From Crocinitomix catalasitica ATCC 23190 (lineage in GTDB: Bacteria > Bacteroidota > Bacteroidia > Flavobacteriales_D > Crocinitomicaceae): a stretch of DNA of 64,000 nt. Below are positions 27,081 to 35,608 of this stretch, one piece after another. The notes under the pieces were generated by a model. The model was not told where the DNA came from and made no database searches. It saw only the letters and a list, made by a program, of their open reading frames with translations. The stretch is from assembly GCF_000621625.1 (NCBI RefSeq), contig NZ_JHXV01000029.1, forward strand, positions 1 through 64,000, in the 5' to 3' direction. A program made the position numbers and the translations under genes. Numbering within the stretch: position 1 is the stretch's first letter; every line of letters begins with the position of its first letter.

Positions 27081-27391
27081 GGTTCACCGGAGGTGGAAAG
27101 GCGGAAGATCCAACTACGCTGAGCTTTGTTGTACGAGGCAAAAGGCCCAACTTCGCTACTTCCTTCTCCAAAGGCTTCGGCCGTCAAAGAAAGCTAAATT
27201 GGACAAGGTAAAAGATCCAACAGCTCTGAATTTTAATATTTTAGTGGTTGTTGATTTCGACTCCGCTCAATCGACGTTAACATTTTCGCTGATTGAGCAG
27301 TGAAACAAAAAAAATAAGCATTATACCTTTGAAAGGATGAGAAAATCAAAAAAGTCCGAGGAACGATAACGGATATATTATGAAATCACCT
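27081..27391. other. Noncoding gap with dispersed-repeat fragments
   Basis: I see no gene. The stretch from about 27085 to 27215 repeats AAGATCCAAC and short CTTCG/GGCC motifs. Around 27256-27298 there is TTTCGACTCCGCTCAATC with a perfect 8-bp inverted repeat GCTCAATC (27265-27272) / GATTGAGC (27291-27298). This belongs to the CGACTCCGCTC type of intergenic repeat common in Flavobacteriia, and a relative occurs near 61336. It may act as a terminator for ald. Confidence 0.55.
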
Positions 27392-29074
27392 TTATTTCAG
27401 AAGAAATACTTTATAATACCTTGTATCGAACTTATCAATTAAGCGTAATTTTTGATCATTGTATAAGACAGAGTCGCCGATTTTTTTATTAAAATTTTCC
27501 TGATCTATAGGCATAATTTTTAATGTGTAAAACACTTCATCGAAATTTGCATTTTCAATTTTTAATAAATAGTCTGAAAATCTGCTTGGAGCAAACTGTA
27601 TATCGTAAGAATTACATAAAGGAATTGCATTACTGTAGAACGAATATGAATATGCAAATGTTGTAAAAAGTGGTTTGTTTGATATTTTTGGAGCAAACTT
27701 TTGGAGCCCTTCCTTAGTGGCAAACGAGGGTTTGTTAAAATATACAAAATAAATAGATGCAATAAAGGGTATAAAGATTATTGGGTAAAATCGTATTTTC
27801 TTTATTAGTAAAAAGGTCAAGAGAAGAATTAATGAAATTGTAAAAGCAACATAAAAATAAAAAGGTAGATTATCATAGTAGCCATAGTTAAGAGCTTCCC
27901 AATAAACGCTTGAATTATTAACTTTTACAGCATATAAATAAATTAATAAACAGGGAATGAATGTGCCAATTAGTTCTTTTTTATTTTTATGGTTAAGCAT
28001 AATTTCAACTACTCCAACAATAGCAAACGGCATTAATACAATCCATTTTTTAAAAGGATAACTATTGACAAAGATTGATTGAAAAAAGGCCATTATTATA
28101 ATACTAAGTATAATGAAATGGTATCGTTTTCCTTTTTTTGTTAGTATTAATTTACCATAGTGGAATATTATAAAAAGAAATCCCCAAAGTAAAACAGGGT
28201 TAAATCTAAAAAGGTTAGTTGTTAAAATACCAATTGGATTCAATAAATTCTTAAACCAACTATCCGTATTAATTGTTGGTCTAGCATTATCATATTCCGT
28301 AAAAGAGCCCAAATATTCTTGTATCGAATGACCTGTTAAATATAACCCAATTATGAAAATGAAAATACCTAATAAACCTCCTAAACTCACAAATAATAAT
28401 TGTTTGTATTCTGAAATAGATTCTTTATTAAATACTAAATAAAGAAATGTGCCTAAAAAAAATCCAGTCGGGAGAAATGCATTATACGGGTAAATGTATA
28501 ACACTGAAAGCGCACCTAAAACGCCGAGAATTAATGTTTTGTTTTTTTTTAAGTTGTTTTGAAATAGTATATACAGAAATAGTGTTATGGCTAGAATTGA
28601 ATATATTAAGGGTTGATTATAGCGACTAAAAGTAAAAAAAGTAAAATCAGTTGAAACTAAAAAAAGAACAAAAAGGGGGAGGAAATAACCTTTTTCTTTA
28701 ATGGAATAGTATTCTAATTGAATGTGTTGTGTGATTTTATACAGTAGAATAATAATAATAAGTGAAATTAAAACAGCAGGTGCTCTTTGGCCAATAAAAG
28801 TATTTCCGAAGCATTTATAAGATAAATAATGCAACGGGTAACTATGAAACATAAAAGGTTCATTTTCGAGATTTTTGAACCCTTCAATTAGTTTATCGTT
28901 ACTGTTATAATAGTCTCTTAATGCTGAATTTGAATAGACAACTTCGTCTTCAAGACAGATACCCCCAATCATATATGAGGGAGAGTCTTGATCGAGGTAC
29001 ACGAATCGAAAAAAAAGCAGCGTCAAAATAATTAAAAAAAGAAAATTGACCTTGTTTGTGAAAATTTTGGACAT
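27392..29074 (-). CDS. GT-C-like membrane glycosyltransferase (GT39/ArnT-related)
   Basis: The 560-residue membrane protein has about a dozen transmembrane segments. The first periplasmic loop holds LEDEVVYSNSALRDYY, fitting the acidic catalytic loop of GT-C enzymes that use polyprenyl-phosphate sugars; PFMFHSYPLHYL and GQRAPAVLISLIIII follow, as in ArnT/GT39-like proteins. A short C-terminal soluble part ends the protein. It would move a lipid-linked sugar to a surface glycan or protein at the periplasmic face. It is monocistronic on the minus strand, divergent from an acyltransferase. Family assignment is from topology and loop pattern. Confidence 0.65.
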   Translation of the reverse strand: MSKIFTNKVNFLFLIILTLLFFRFVYLDQDSPSYMIGGICLEDEVVYSNSALRDYYNSNDKLIEGFKNLENEPFMFHSYPLHYLSYKCFGNTFIGQRAPAVLISLIIIILLYKITQHIQLEYYSIKEKGYFLPLFVLFLVSTDFTFFTFSRYNQPLIYSILAITLFLYILFQNNLKKNKTLILGVLGALSVLYIYPYNAFLPTGFFLGTFLYLVFNKESISEYKQLLFVSLGGLLGIFIFIIGLYLTGHSIQEYLGSFTEYDNARPTINTDSWFKNLLNPIGILTTNLFRFNPVLLWGFLFIIFHYGKLILTKKGKRYHFIILSIIIMAFFQSIFVNSYPFKKWIVLMPFAIVGVVEIMLNHKNKKELIGTFIPCLLIYLYAVKVNNSSVYWEALNYGYYDNLPFYFYVAFTISLILLLTFLLIKKIRFYPIIFIPFIASIYFVYFNKPSFATKEGLQKFAPKISNKPLFTTFAYSYSFYSNAIPLCNSYDIQFAPSRFSDYLLKIENANFDEVFYTLKIMPIDQENFNKKIGDSVLYNDQKLRLIDKFDTRYYKVFLLK

Positions 29075-29184
29075 ACGAAAAATATCTGCTTATTAAGTTT
29101 AATCTTTAAGCCGACAATATAGAAATTTAGACTGAATAATTATTAATAGTTTTAAACTAGAAATACCTTTGTGTAAAATTGCAT

Positions 29185-29192
29185 TACTTTTG
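29185..29192 (+). promoter_or_regulatory. -7 box before the acyltransferase gene
   Basis: TACTTTTG matches TAnnTTTG exactly, 20 bases before the ATG at 29212. A TTTG at 29168-29171 is closer than the usual spacing. Confidence 0.45.
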
Positions 29193-29211
29193 AAGTTTAC
29201 TTTGCACATTT

Positions 29212-30369
29212 ATGAAGAGTATTTTTTTTAAAGGCCTAAATGAAATTAGAGCAATTGCGGCTGTTTTTGTTGTGTTTCACCATATTGAACTTTATAAACA
29301 TAGAGATGGCTTAATTAGTTTGTACGATACCAATCTGAATTATTTTATTAGTCATTTAGGTAAAAATGGAGTGTATATTTTTTTTGTTTTAAGTGGTTTT
29401 TTAATTACGTATTTATTATTAAGTGAAAAATCCCAAAAAAATAAAATTGATATTCGTAAATTTTATTTTCGAAGAATATTAAGAATTTGGCCTCTTTATT
29501 ACCTAATAGTTTTTTTTTCATTTGTAATCATACCATTCGGAGCAAATTATTTTGAAATATTTCAAAATGAAACGCATTATTTTAGTCGGGTTTTAATGCT
29601 GCAAGATGACCCATACTTAACGCTACTATTATTTGTGCTTTTTCTGCCTAACTTAGCTTTAATGTTAAAACCTGCTGTCGTAGGAGCATCTCAATCATGG
29701 TCAGTTGGAGTTGAAGAGCAATTTTATATCGTTTGGCCACATTTAGTGAATAAAAGTAAAAATAAATTTATTTTATTGGGTTTATTTTTTTTAATAGCAA
29801 TAGCTCCAATTTATCCAATATTGTTACGATCCATTAATCTAAAAGCGAGCGAGTTTTTGATATTCATGATAAAATTAATACCAATTCATTTTATGGCAAT
29901 TGGCGGTATCGGAGGTTTTCTACTTTTTTATTATAGAATTCAGATTGAGAGAGTATTAAATTTTCGTTTTGCCTTTCTATTAAATACGATGATTATAATT
30001 ATTTTCTTTTGTGTAAACTTTAATTTCGCTTTGAAAAATTTATTTTTTGCAGGATTTATTATGATTGAAATTCTTTTTGTATCATCGGATCTCTTTAAAA
30101 GGAATTTAAGAAATTATACTTTAGATTATTTGGGTAAAATATCATATGGGATTTATATGTATCATCCACTTATAATGTATATCTGCTTTGCTTTATGTAA
30201 CGAATATATTCCTAAAACGAATTTATTCTTATATAATATAGCTGTTTACGGTTCTATTTTTATTGGATCAATCCTAATAAGTAAAATATCTTTTATTTAC
30301 TTTGAAAAATGGTTTATTGATTTAAAAAACAAGAATTTTACTGTCTTAAAAAGCGGTAGTGAAGATTAA
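29212..30369 (+). CDS. Acyltransferase family 3 (OafA/YrhL-like) membrane protein
   Basis: The 385-residue protein has about ten transmembrane helices with the family signature at the start (LNEIRAIAAVFVVFHH, Arg13 and His24), FVLSGFLITYLLL, the FYFRRILRIWPLYY motif and WSVGVEEQFYIVWP. Such enzymes O-acylate sugars of lipopolysaccharide or capsule, using acyl-CoA from the cytoplasmic side. It stands alone with its own likely promoter between glycosyltransferase and aminotransferase genes, so the target is probably the surface glycan made by this region. Confidence 0.9.
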   Translation: MKSIFFKGLNEIRAIAAVFVVFHHIELYKHRDGLISLYDTNLNYFISHLGKNGVYIFFVLSGFLITYLLLSEKSQKNKIDIRKFYFRRILRIWPLYYLIVFFSFVIIPFGANYFEIFQNETHYFSRVLMLQDDPYLTLLLFVLFLPNLALMLKPAVVGASQSWSVGVEEQFYIVWPHLVNKSKNKFILLGLFFLIAIAPIYPILLRSINLKASEFLIFMIKLIPIHFMAIGGIGGFLLFYYRIQIERVLNFRFAFLLNTMIIIIFFCVNFNFALKNLFFAGFIMIEILFVSSDLFKRNLRNYTLDYLGKISYGIYMYHPLIMYICFALCNEYIPKTNLFLYNIAVYGSIFIGSILISKISFIYFEKWFIDLKNKNFTVLKSGSED

Positions 30370-30420
30370 ATGAATGCACTTTCAAAGAACGGAAAATTTA
30401 GTAATTTTAAACGTATCGGA

Positions 30421-31545
30421 TTATTCAAAAAAACTCTTAATACTATCAGAAATATAACTCACTTCCTGAATCGTTAGATCATAATATAAAGGTAACCTAA
30501 TTAAACATTGACTAAAATTATCTGCATTTTCAAGGGCTTCACCTTTGTATTTATCTTGAAAAAACACACTTTTATGCAAACTAAGGTAATGGAATACTGC
30601 ATGAATTTCTTTTGCTCTTAGATATTCAATTAGTTTTTGACGCTCTTCCGCTGAATTACACACCAAGTAGAACATGTGTGCATTATTAGTAGCGTATGAA
30701 GGAACTTTGGGGAGCTTAACAAATCCTTTTGCTTCAGTTTCACTTAATTGATCGTAATATTGATTCCATAGTGAAACACGCTTTGTTTGAATTTTTTCTT
30801 GATTTTCAATTTGCGCATATAAAAAAGCTGCGACAACTTCTGATGGCAAAAAAGAAGACCCTACATCTACCCAGCCATACTTATCAATTTCGCCACGAAA
30901 AAAAGCAGCACGATTTGTGCCCTTTTCCCATATAATCTCACTTCTACCAATTGAATCATCTTTATTTACAGATAATAGTCCTCCTTCTCCAGAAATAATA
31001 TTTTTAGTTTCATGAAAAGAAAAGGCGCCAAAATCGCCAATTCCGCCTAAAGGTTTTCCTTTATAAAAACTATCAAAAGCCTGTGCTGCATCTTCGATAA
31101 TTTTTATGTCATATTTTTTAGCCAACTCCAACATCGGATCCATATCACATGCCACACCGGCATAATGAACAGGAACAATTGCTTTTGTTTTAGGTGTAAT
31201 CAGTCCTTCTAATTTATTGACATCAATATTGGGATGATCTTTTTCACTATCGGCAAATACGATAGTCGCTCCACGCAATACAAAAGCATTGGCTGTAGAA
31301 ACAAATGTATAAGTAGGCATTATTACCTCATCTCCAGGTTGTATATCGGCTAATAAAGAAGCCATTTCTAGCGCATCTGTACAAGAAGATGTTAATAAGG
31401 CTTTTTTGAATTTATAATGATCTTCAAAAAATGATTGACATTTTTTAGTGTATTTACCATTTCCAGATAATTTTTTCGAATTTACAGCATCAACAATATA
31501 TTCTGTTTCTTTTCCCGTTAAAAAGGGTTGGTTAAATGGAATCAT
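30421..31545 (-). CDS. dTDP-4-amino-4,6-dideoxygalactose transaminase type (WecE-like)
   Basis: The 374-residue PLP enzyme belongs to the DegT/DnrJ/EryC1 sugar aminotransferase family. PLP contacts are seen in MPTYTFVSTANAF, EDAAQAF and SFHETKN, where Lys181 would form the Schiff base. The sequence is WecE-like (VPVHYAGVACDMDP). It converts a 4-keto-6-deoxy sugar nucleotide to the 4-amino sugar in the cytoplasm, later used by the glycan glycosyltransferases. It is divergent from the five-gene operon starting at 31600. Confidence 0.87.
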   Translation of the reverse strand: MIPFNQPFLTGKETEYIVDAVNSKKLSGNGKYTKKCQSFFEDHYKFKKALLTSSCTDALEMASLLADIQPGDEVIMPTYTFVSTANAFVLRGATIVFADSEKDHPNIDVNKLEGLITPKTKAIVPVHYAGVACDMDPMLELAKKYDIKIIEDAAQAFDSFYKGKPLGGIGDFGAFSFHETKNIISGEGGLLSVNKDDSIGRSEIIWEKGTNRAAFFRGEIDKYGWVDVGSSFLPSEVVAAFLYAQIENQEKIQTKRVSLWNQYYDQLSETEAKGFVKLPKVPSYATNNAHMFYLVCNSAEERQKLIEYLRAKEIHAVFHYLSLHKSVFFQDKYKGEALENADNFSQCLIRLPLYYDLTIQEVSYISDSIKSFFE

Positions 31546-31599
31546 GCAAAGGATTTAATGTGTGGTCAACGATTTTAAAATTCTAATTATATTTAGTGC

Positions 31600-32439
31600 G
31601 TGAATATAGCAATTTTTGGAATAAACCATATCATTTCTGTAAGTTTAGCGCAGATACATTACATGAATAATGACAAGATTTATGGTGTTTATCGATCTCA
31701 TTTAAGTAAAAACGAATACTGTGATATTTATTTAAATAACAGCAATTTTTTTGCAAATGAAGAACGAATAAATTTTGACGTTATTTATTTTATTGCAGGG
31801 TTTGTCCCCAGAGGTGCATATAACGTAGCAGATGGGAGGTTAAACGAAATAAATGTTAATCTTCCTAAACGAATTATAGACCAATTTCCGAATGCTCGAT
31901 TCGTTTATTTATCAAGTGTTGCAGTATATGATGGTCAACAGGATAAAATAGATGAGAATACAGTTTGTAAGCCAGCTAATTTATATGCAAAGAGTAAGTT
32001 GGATGGGGAGATGAATACAAAATCGGCTAAATCGTATGGCATTATGAGAATGACGTCATTATATGGTGAAGGAATTGGGGACAATAATTTTATCAATAGA
32101 GCGATAAGCCAAGCTATAAATAAAAATATTATTATTCTTTTTGGAAACGGTGAAAGAAAACAAAACTACATTCATTTTCAAGATGCTGCCCATTATTTAT
32201 TTGCTATTGGGACAAGTCTAAACAACGGAATATTCTTAGCTTTGGGCGAAGGAAATTATAGTAATAAGGAAATTGCTTTGAAGATAAAGTCGTTTGTCCC
32301 AACTTTAAATATAAAATACGTTGGATCAGATGATACGCCTTCAATTTTATATTTTAATAACATTACAACTGAAAAATTGGAATATACCCCACAAGTTTCA
32401 GTGAACGAGGGGATTAAAAGGATATTAAATAATGTATAG
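31600..32439 (+). CDS. NAD-dependent epimerase/dehydratase (extended SDR), atypical nucleotide loop
   Basis: The 279-residue protein starts at GTG. The SDR catalytic pattern is present: YLSSVAVY with Ser, then LYAKSKLDGE with Tyr and Lys, and later YIHFQDAAHYL. The N-terminal nucleotide loop reads IFGINHIISVSL and lacks the usual GxxGxxG, so cofactor binding may be weak or altered. It probably modifies a nucleotide sugar. It opens a plus-strand operon and overlaps the ATP-grasp gene by 8 bases. Confidence 0.72.
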   Translation: MNIAIFGINHIISVSLAQIHYMNNDKIYGVYRSHLSKNEYCDIYLNNSNFFANEERINFDVIYFIAGFVPRGAYNVADGRLNEINVNLPKRIIDQFPNARFVYLSSVAVYDGQQDKIDENTVCKPANLYAKSKLDGEMNTKSAKSYGIMRMTSLYGEGIGDNNFINRAISQAINKNIIILFGNGERKQNYIHFQDAAHYLFAIGTSLNNGIFLALGEGNYSNKEIALKIKSFVPTLNIKYVGSDDTPSILYFNNITTEKLEYTPQVSVNEGIKRILNNV

Positions 32440-33400
32440 AATATTAGTAACAGGAATTGGTGGAAATGTAGGGCAAGGAGTTTTAAAAAACTTGCGTAAG
32501 CTTAATGAAGATTTTTTTATCATAGGAATTAATATTCAGGCTGTAAGTGCAGGGAATTATTTATGTGATAAAGTAATTAAAGTTCCATATGCATATGAGG
32601 ATGGCTATGTTGATGCAATAAAAGAAATTGTAAAAAATGAGCAAGTGGATCTTATTATCCCAACAACTGATTTTGAAACATTGTATCTGTCTCAAGCCAA
32701 AATTAGTAATTTGGTCACCTCTCCTTACGACACGAATGCAGTATTTGTAGATAAATATCAAACATATCTTAATTTTAAAAAATGTGATATTCCTTTTGCT
32801 TATTCTTTTTTACCATCAGAATTTCATAAAGAACCTAAAGGGGATTATATTTTTAAGCCTAAGCAAGGTCGTGGATCACGTGGTATAGTTATTAACCCTA
32901 GTGATCTTTCGAGTTTTTCCGATGATGATTATATGGGGCAAAAATATATTGAAGGAAAAGAGATTACTTCTGCCTTTTATGTTACAAAAAATGGTGATTT
33001 ACACGGTGTGATTTCAATGTATCGAACGCTCGTTAATGGAACAACAGACTCTTGTTCGGTTACTAATGATCATGAAGATAAAATTATTGAAATTATAAAA
33101 AACATCATTAAAAACTTTAAAGTTAGAGGCTCTTGTAATGTGCAATCGCGAGTAGCTTCAAATGGCGAAATTATCCCTTTTGAGATCAATGGCCGCATTT
33201 CGGGTACAAATTCAATACGTTCTCATTTTGGATTTGATGATGTACGATATATTATTGAAGAGTATTTACACAATACGGAACCTTCGCCAACAAACATAAT
33301 TAATGGTTCTGCAATGCGAATCTTAACAGATGTTATTTATCCAGGTGTTTTAGAAATAGAAGACGTAAAAGGACAAACGATTAAACCTATATTATTTTGA
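32432..33400 (+). CDS. ATP-grasp ligase with N-terminal Rossmann-like domain
   Basis: The 322-residue protein starts with ILVTGIGGNVGQGVLKNL, as in the PylC/carbamoyl-phosphate-synthase-like group. ATP-grasp elements follow: FKPKQGRGSRGI (grasp loop), MGQKYIEGKEITSAFYV and the metal-binding PFEINGRISGTNS. Such enzymes form amide or thioester bonds through an acyl phosphate. Inside a glycan operon it may attach an amino acid or other acid to an amino sugar, or be involved in making one; the substrate is unknown. The stop TGA is nested in the TTG start of the HAD gene. Confidence 0.78.
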   Translation: MYRILVTGIGGNVGQGVLKNLRKLNEDFFIIGINIQAVSAGNYLCDKVIKVPYAYEDGYVDAIKEIVKNEQVDLIIPTTDFETLYLSQAKISNLVTSPYDTNAVFVDKYQTYLNFKKCDIPFAYSFLPSEFHKEPKGDYIFKPKQGRGSRGIVINPSDLSSFSDDDYMGQKYIEGKEITSAFYVTKNGDLHGVISMYRTLVNGTTDSCSVTNDHEDKIIEIIKNIIKNFKVRGSCNVQSRVASNGEIIPFEINGRISGTNSIRSHFGFDDVRYIIEEYLHNTEPSPTNIINGSAMRILTDVIYPGVLEIEDVKGQTIKPILF

Positions 33401-34044
33401 GTACTAAATACGATTTTATATTTTTTGATGTAGCAAATACATTGTTGCATAAACCTAGTTTGTTTGAAAAATTATCAGAAGCATTTGAGCGGCATAATTA
33501 TAATTACGAATTGAGTGAAATTCGAAATAAACACAAATTGTTATCTGAAGTGATTAAGTTTCCAGATAAAACGAGTCTTGAATTTTATACTTTTTTTAAT
33601 GCAGAACTTTGCATGAGTTTGGGGGCTATTCCTTCAGAAAGTTTATTGCATGATATGTTTAGTAATTGTTCTTATCTGCCATGGGAGCCTTTTGATGATG
33701 TCGTTGCTTTAAATAAGCTTGAAATACCCATTGGAATTATTTCAAATTGGGATGAAAAGTTAAAGTCCATGCTGTCTTCAAAAATTAATATTGAATTCGA
33801 TCCAATTATCGGTTCTAATTACGAGGGTGTTTGCAAGCCTGATATTCGAATTTTTGAGAATGCTTGGAACAAATTAGGCAAGGATAAAAAGAAGATTCTT
33901 TATGTCGGCGATTCAATTAAGTTGGATATGCTACCCGCTTTAGAAATAGGCTGGGATGTATGCCTTATTGATAGAGATAATTTATTTAGTAACTTTCCTT
34001 TTCGTACAGATAGCCTTATGAATTTAAAGACTAAATTGTTATGA
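33397..34044 (+). CDS. HAD-superfamily hydrolase with TTG start
   Basis: The 215-residue HAD protein has motif I FFDVANTL (Asp11; the usual second Asp at +2 is Ala13, as in HDHD3-like members), motif II GIISNWD, motif III GVCKPD and motif IV YVGDSIKLDMLPA. It would hydrolyse a small phosphorylated metabolite. The only plausible start is TTG at 33397, overlapping the ATP-grasp stop as TTGA, which suggests coupled translation at a fixed ratio. The stop overlaps the next gene by 4 bases. Missing Asp at +2 may mean a slower or altered phosphatase. Confidence 0.8.
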   Translation: MSTKYDFIFFDVANTLLHKPSLFEKLSEAFERHNYNYELSEIRNKHKLLSEVIKFPDKTSLEFYTFFNAELCMSLGAIPSESLLHDMFSNCSYLPWEPFDDVVALNKLEIPIGIISNWDEKLKSMLSSKINIEFDPIIGSNYEGVCKPDIRIFENAWNKLGKDKKKILYVGDSIKLDMLPALEIGWDVCLIDRDNLFSNFPFRTDSLMNLKTKLL

Positions 34045-34979
34045 CAAAAAATGAATTATTAAGTCTTGTCGTACCTGTTTATTATGAAGAAGAGTGCGTC
34101 TTAGAGTTTATCGCTCAAACAACTGCGGTACTGCATGAAATGGATGTTCGGTATGAAATAGTTTTTATAGATGATGGTAGCACGGATCAAACAGTTAATT
34201 TAATTAAAGGGAAAATCATAGAAAATCCTAATATTAAATTGATAGAGTTTTCGTATAATCATGGTAAACAAGCCGCTGTTTCGGCTGGTATTCGTTACGC
34301 AAAAGGAGATTATTTGATATATATGGATCCAGATTTACAAGATCCACCCCATGAAATACCTCGTTTTGTTGAAGAAATAGAGAAAGGTTATGATTTAGTC
34401 TTTGGTGTAAGAAAGGAGAAAAAGGACAGTTTTATCAATAAACTCTATTCAAAAGTATTTTGGGGAACTTTAGAAAAATTCACTGGACTAAATTTACCAA
34501 GAGGCTTGGCAGTAATGCGTATTTTTAACAGAAAGTTTGCAGATATTTTTAATCAGTATCCTGAAAGTAATCGATTTATTGAAGGGATCTTTATGCATAT
34601 CGGTCTAAAACAAACAAATATAGAGGTTGAACAACAAGAGAGATTTGCAGGTAAAACTAAATTCAATTTTAAAAAGAAAATGCAGCTTGCTGTCAATGCA
34701 ATAATAGATTACTCAAACTTACCGCTTAAAATAACAATGCGGGTTGGTATATTTATTACGCTGCTCGGTTTGTTGTCATTGCTATCAATATTTATTGTTA
34801 AATTTTTCTTTATTGATTTTCAAACAGGCTGGGCTTCGTTAGCAAGCATAATGATTTTTGGGTTTGGATTACAAACCTTTTTTTTAGGTATTGTCGCGAG
34901 ATATATAGGAAGTATTTACAAAGAAGTCAAACGAAGACCTCATTATTCCATTAAAGAATTTAATAATTTTGAAGAATGA
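34041..34979 (+). CDS. Family 2 glycosyltransferase, DPM1/GtrB-like with two membrane helices
   Basis: The 312-residue GT-A enzyme has SLVVPVYYEEE, FIDDGSTDQT, YMDPDLQDPP (DxD metal site) and a QxxRW-like region, followed by two C-terminal transmembrane helices (about 230-300). This is the layout of polyprenyl-phosphate sugar synthases such as GtrB and DPM1, which make a lipid-linked monosaccharide. It could feed the GT-C-like transferase at 27392-29074. It overlaps its neighbours by 4 bases on each side. Confidence 0.88.
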   Translation: MTKNELLSLVVPVYYEEECVLEFIAQTTAVLHEMDVRYEIVFIDDGSTDQTVNLIKGKIIENPNIKLIEFSYNHGKQAAVSAGIRYAKGDYLIYMDPDLQDPPHEIPRFVEEIEKGYDLVFGVRKEKKDSFINKLYSKVFWGTLEKFTGLNLPRGLAVMRIFNRKFADIFNQYPESNRFIEGIFMHIGLKQTNIEVEQQERFAGKTKFNFKKKMQLAVNAIIDYSNLPLKITMRVGIFITLLGLLSLLSIFIVKFFFIDFQTGWASLASIMIFGFGLQTFFLGIVARYIGSIYKEVKRRPHYSIKEFNNFEE

Positions 34980-35608
34980 AAAAGCTTGCAATTATTGGAG
35001 CTGGCGATCTAGGTGCTTTAGTAAAGCATCATGCTTTAGATTCAAAATTTGAGGTCGTTGGTTTTTTTGATGATACTTTAGAAGAAGGAAGTGATATTCT
35101 AGGTGTTAGAGTTTTTGGAGGCGTTAACAAGATTAAACAAGTGTTTGATAAAGGAGAGTTTGATGTATTATTTGTAGCTATTGGGTATAAGCATTTTAAA
35201 TTTAGAAACGCAATTTTCGATAAATATAAAGGCAAAATACCTTTTGCAAATATCATTCATTCCTCTGTTTATGTTGATAAATCTGTTGAATTAGGAGAGG
35301 GGATATTTATTTTACCCGGGGGAGTACTTGATGCTAATGTTAAGATTGATGATAATGTGTTACTCAATACCTGTGTAATTATTGCACATGATACACAAAT
35401 AGGAGCCCATAGTTTTCTTGCGCCTGGCTGTAAACTTGCTGGATTTATAAGTGTTGGCGAGTGCTGCAATATAGGCATTGGTACAATTATCATCGATAAT
35501 GTCACAATTTCAAATAATATACAAACAGGCGGAGGGGCTGTTGTGGTGAAAGATCTTAAAGAAGCAGGATTATATATTGGTTTACCTGCCAAACTGATTA
35601 AGCGTTAG
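34976..35608 (+). CDS. NeuD/PglD-family sugar O- or N-acetyltransferase
   Basis: The 210-residue protein has a Rossmann-like N-terminal part (KLAIIGAGDLGALVKHHA, FFDDTLEEG) and a C-terminal left-handed beta helix built from hexapeptide repeats (ELGEGIFILPGGVLDANVKID, IIAHDTQIGAH with the likely catalytic His), as in PglD and NeuD. It acetylates an amino sugar nucleotide. The WecE-like aminotransferase across the divergent region could make the amino sugar. It is the last gene of the coupled operon and overlaps the convergent HTTM gene by 4 bases. Confidence 0.87.
   Translation: MKKLAIIGAGDLGALVKHHALDSKFEVVGFFDDTLEEGSDILGVRVFGGVNKIKQVFDKGEFDVLFVAIGYKHFKFRNAIFDKYKGKIPFANIIHSSVYVDKSVELGEGIFILPGGVLDANVKIDDNVLLNTCVIIAHDTQIGAHSFLAPGCKLAGFISVGECCNIGIGTIIIDNVTISNNIQTGGGAVVVKDLKEAGLYIGLPAKLIKR

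Noticed and set aside
27081..27391. Short reading frames in the ald downstream gap
   Set aside because: They run through repeat fragments, lack start signals and have no protein family character.
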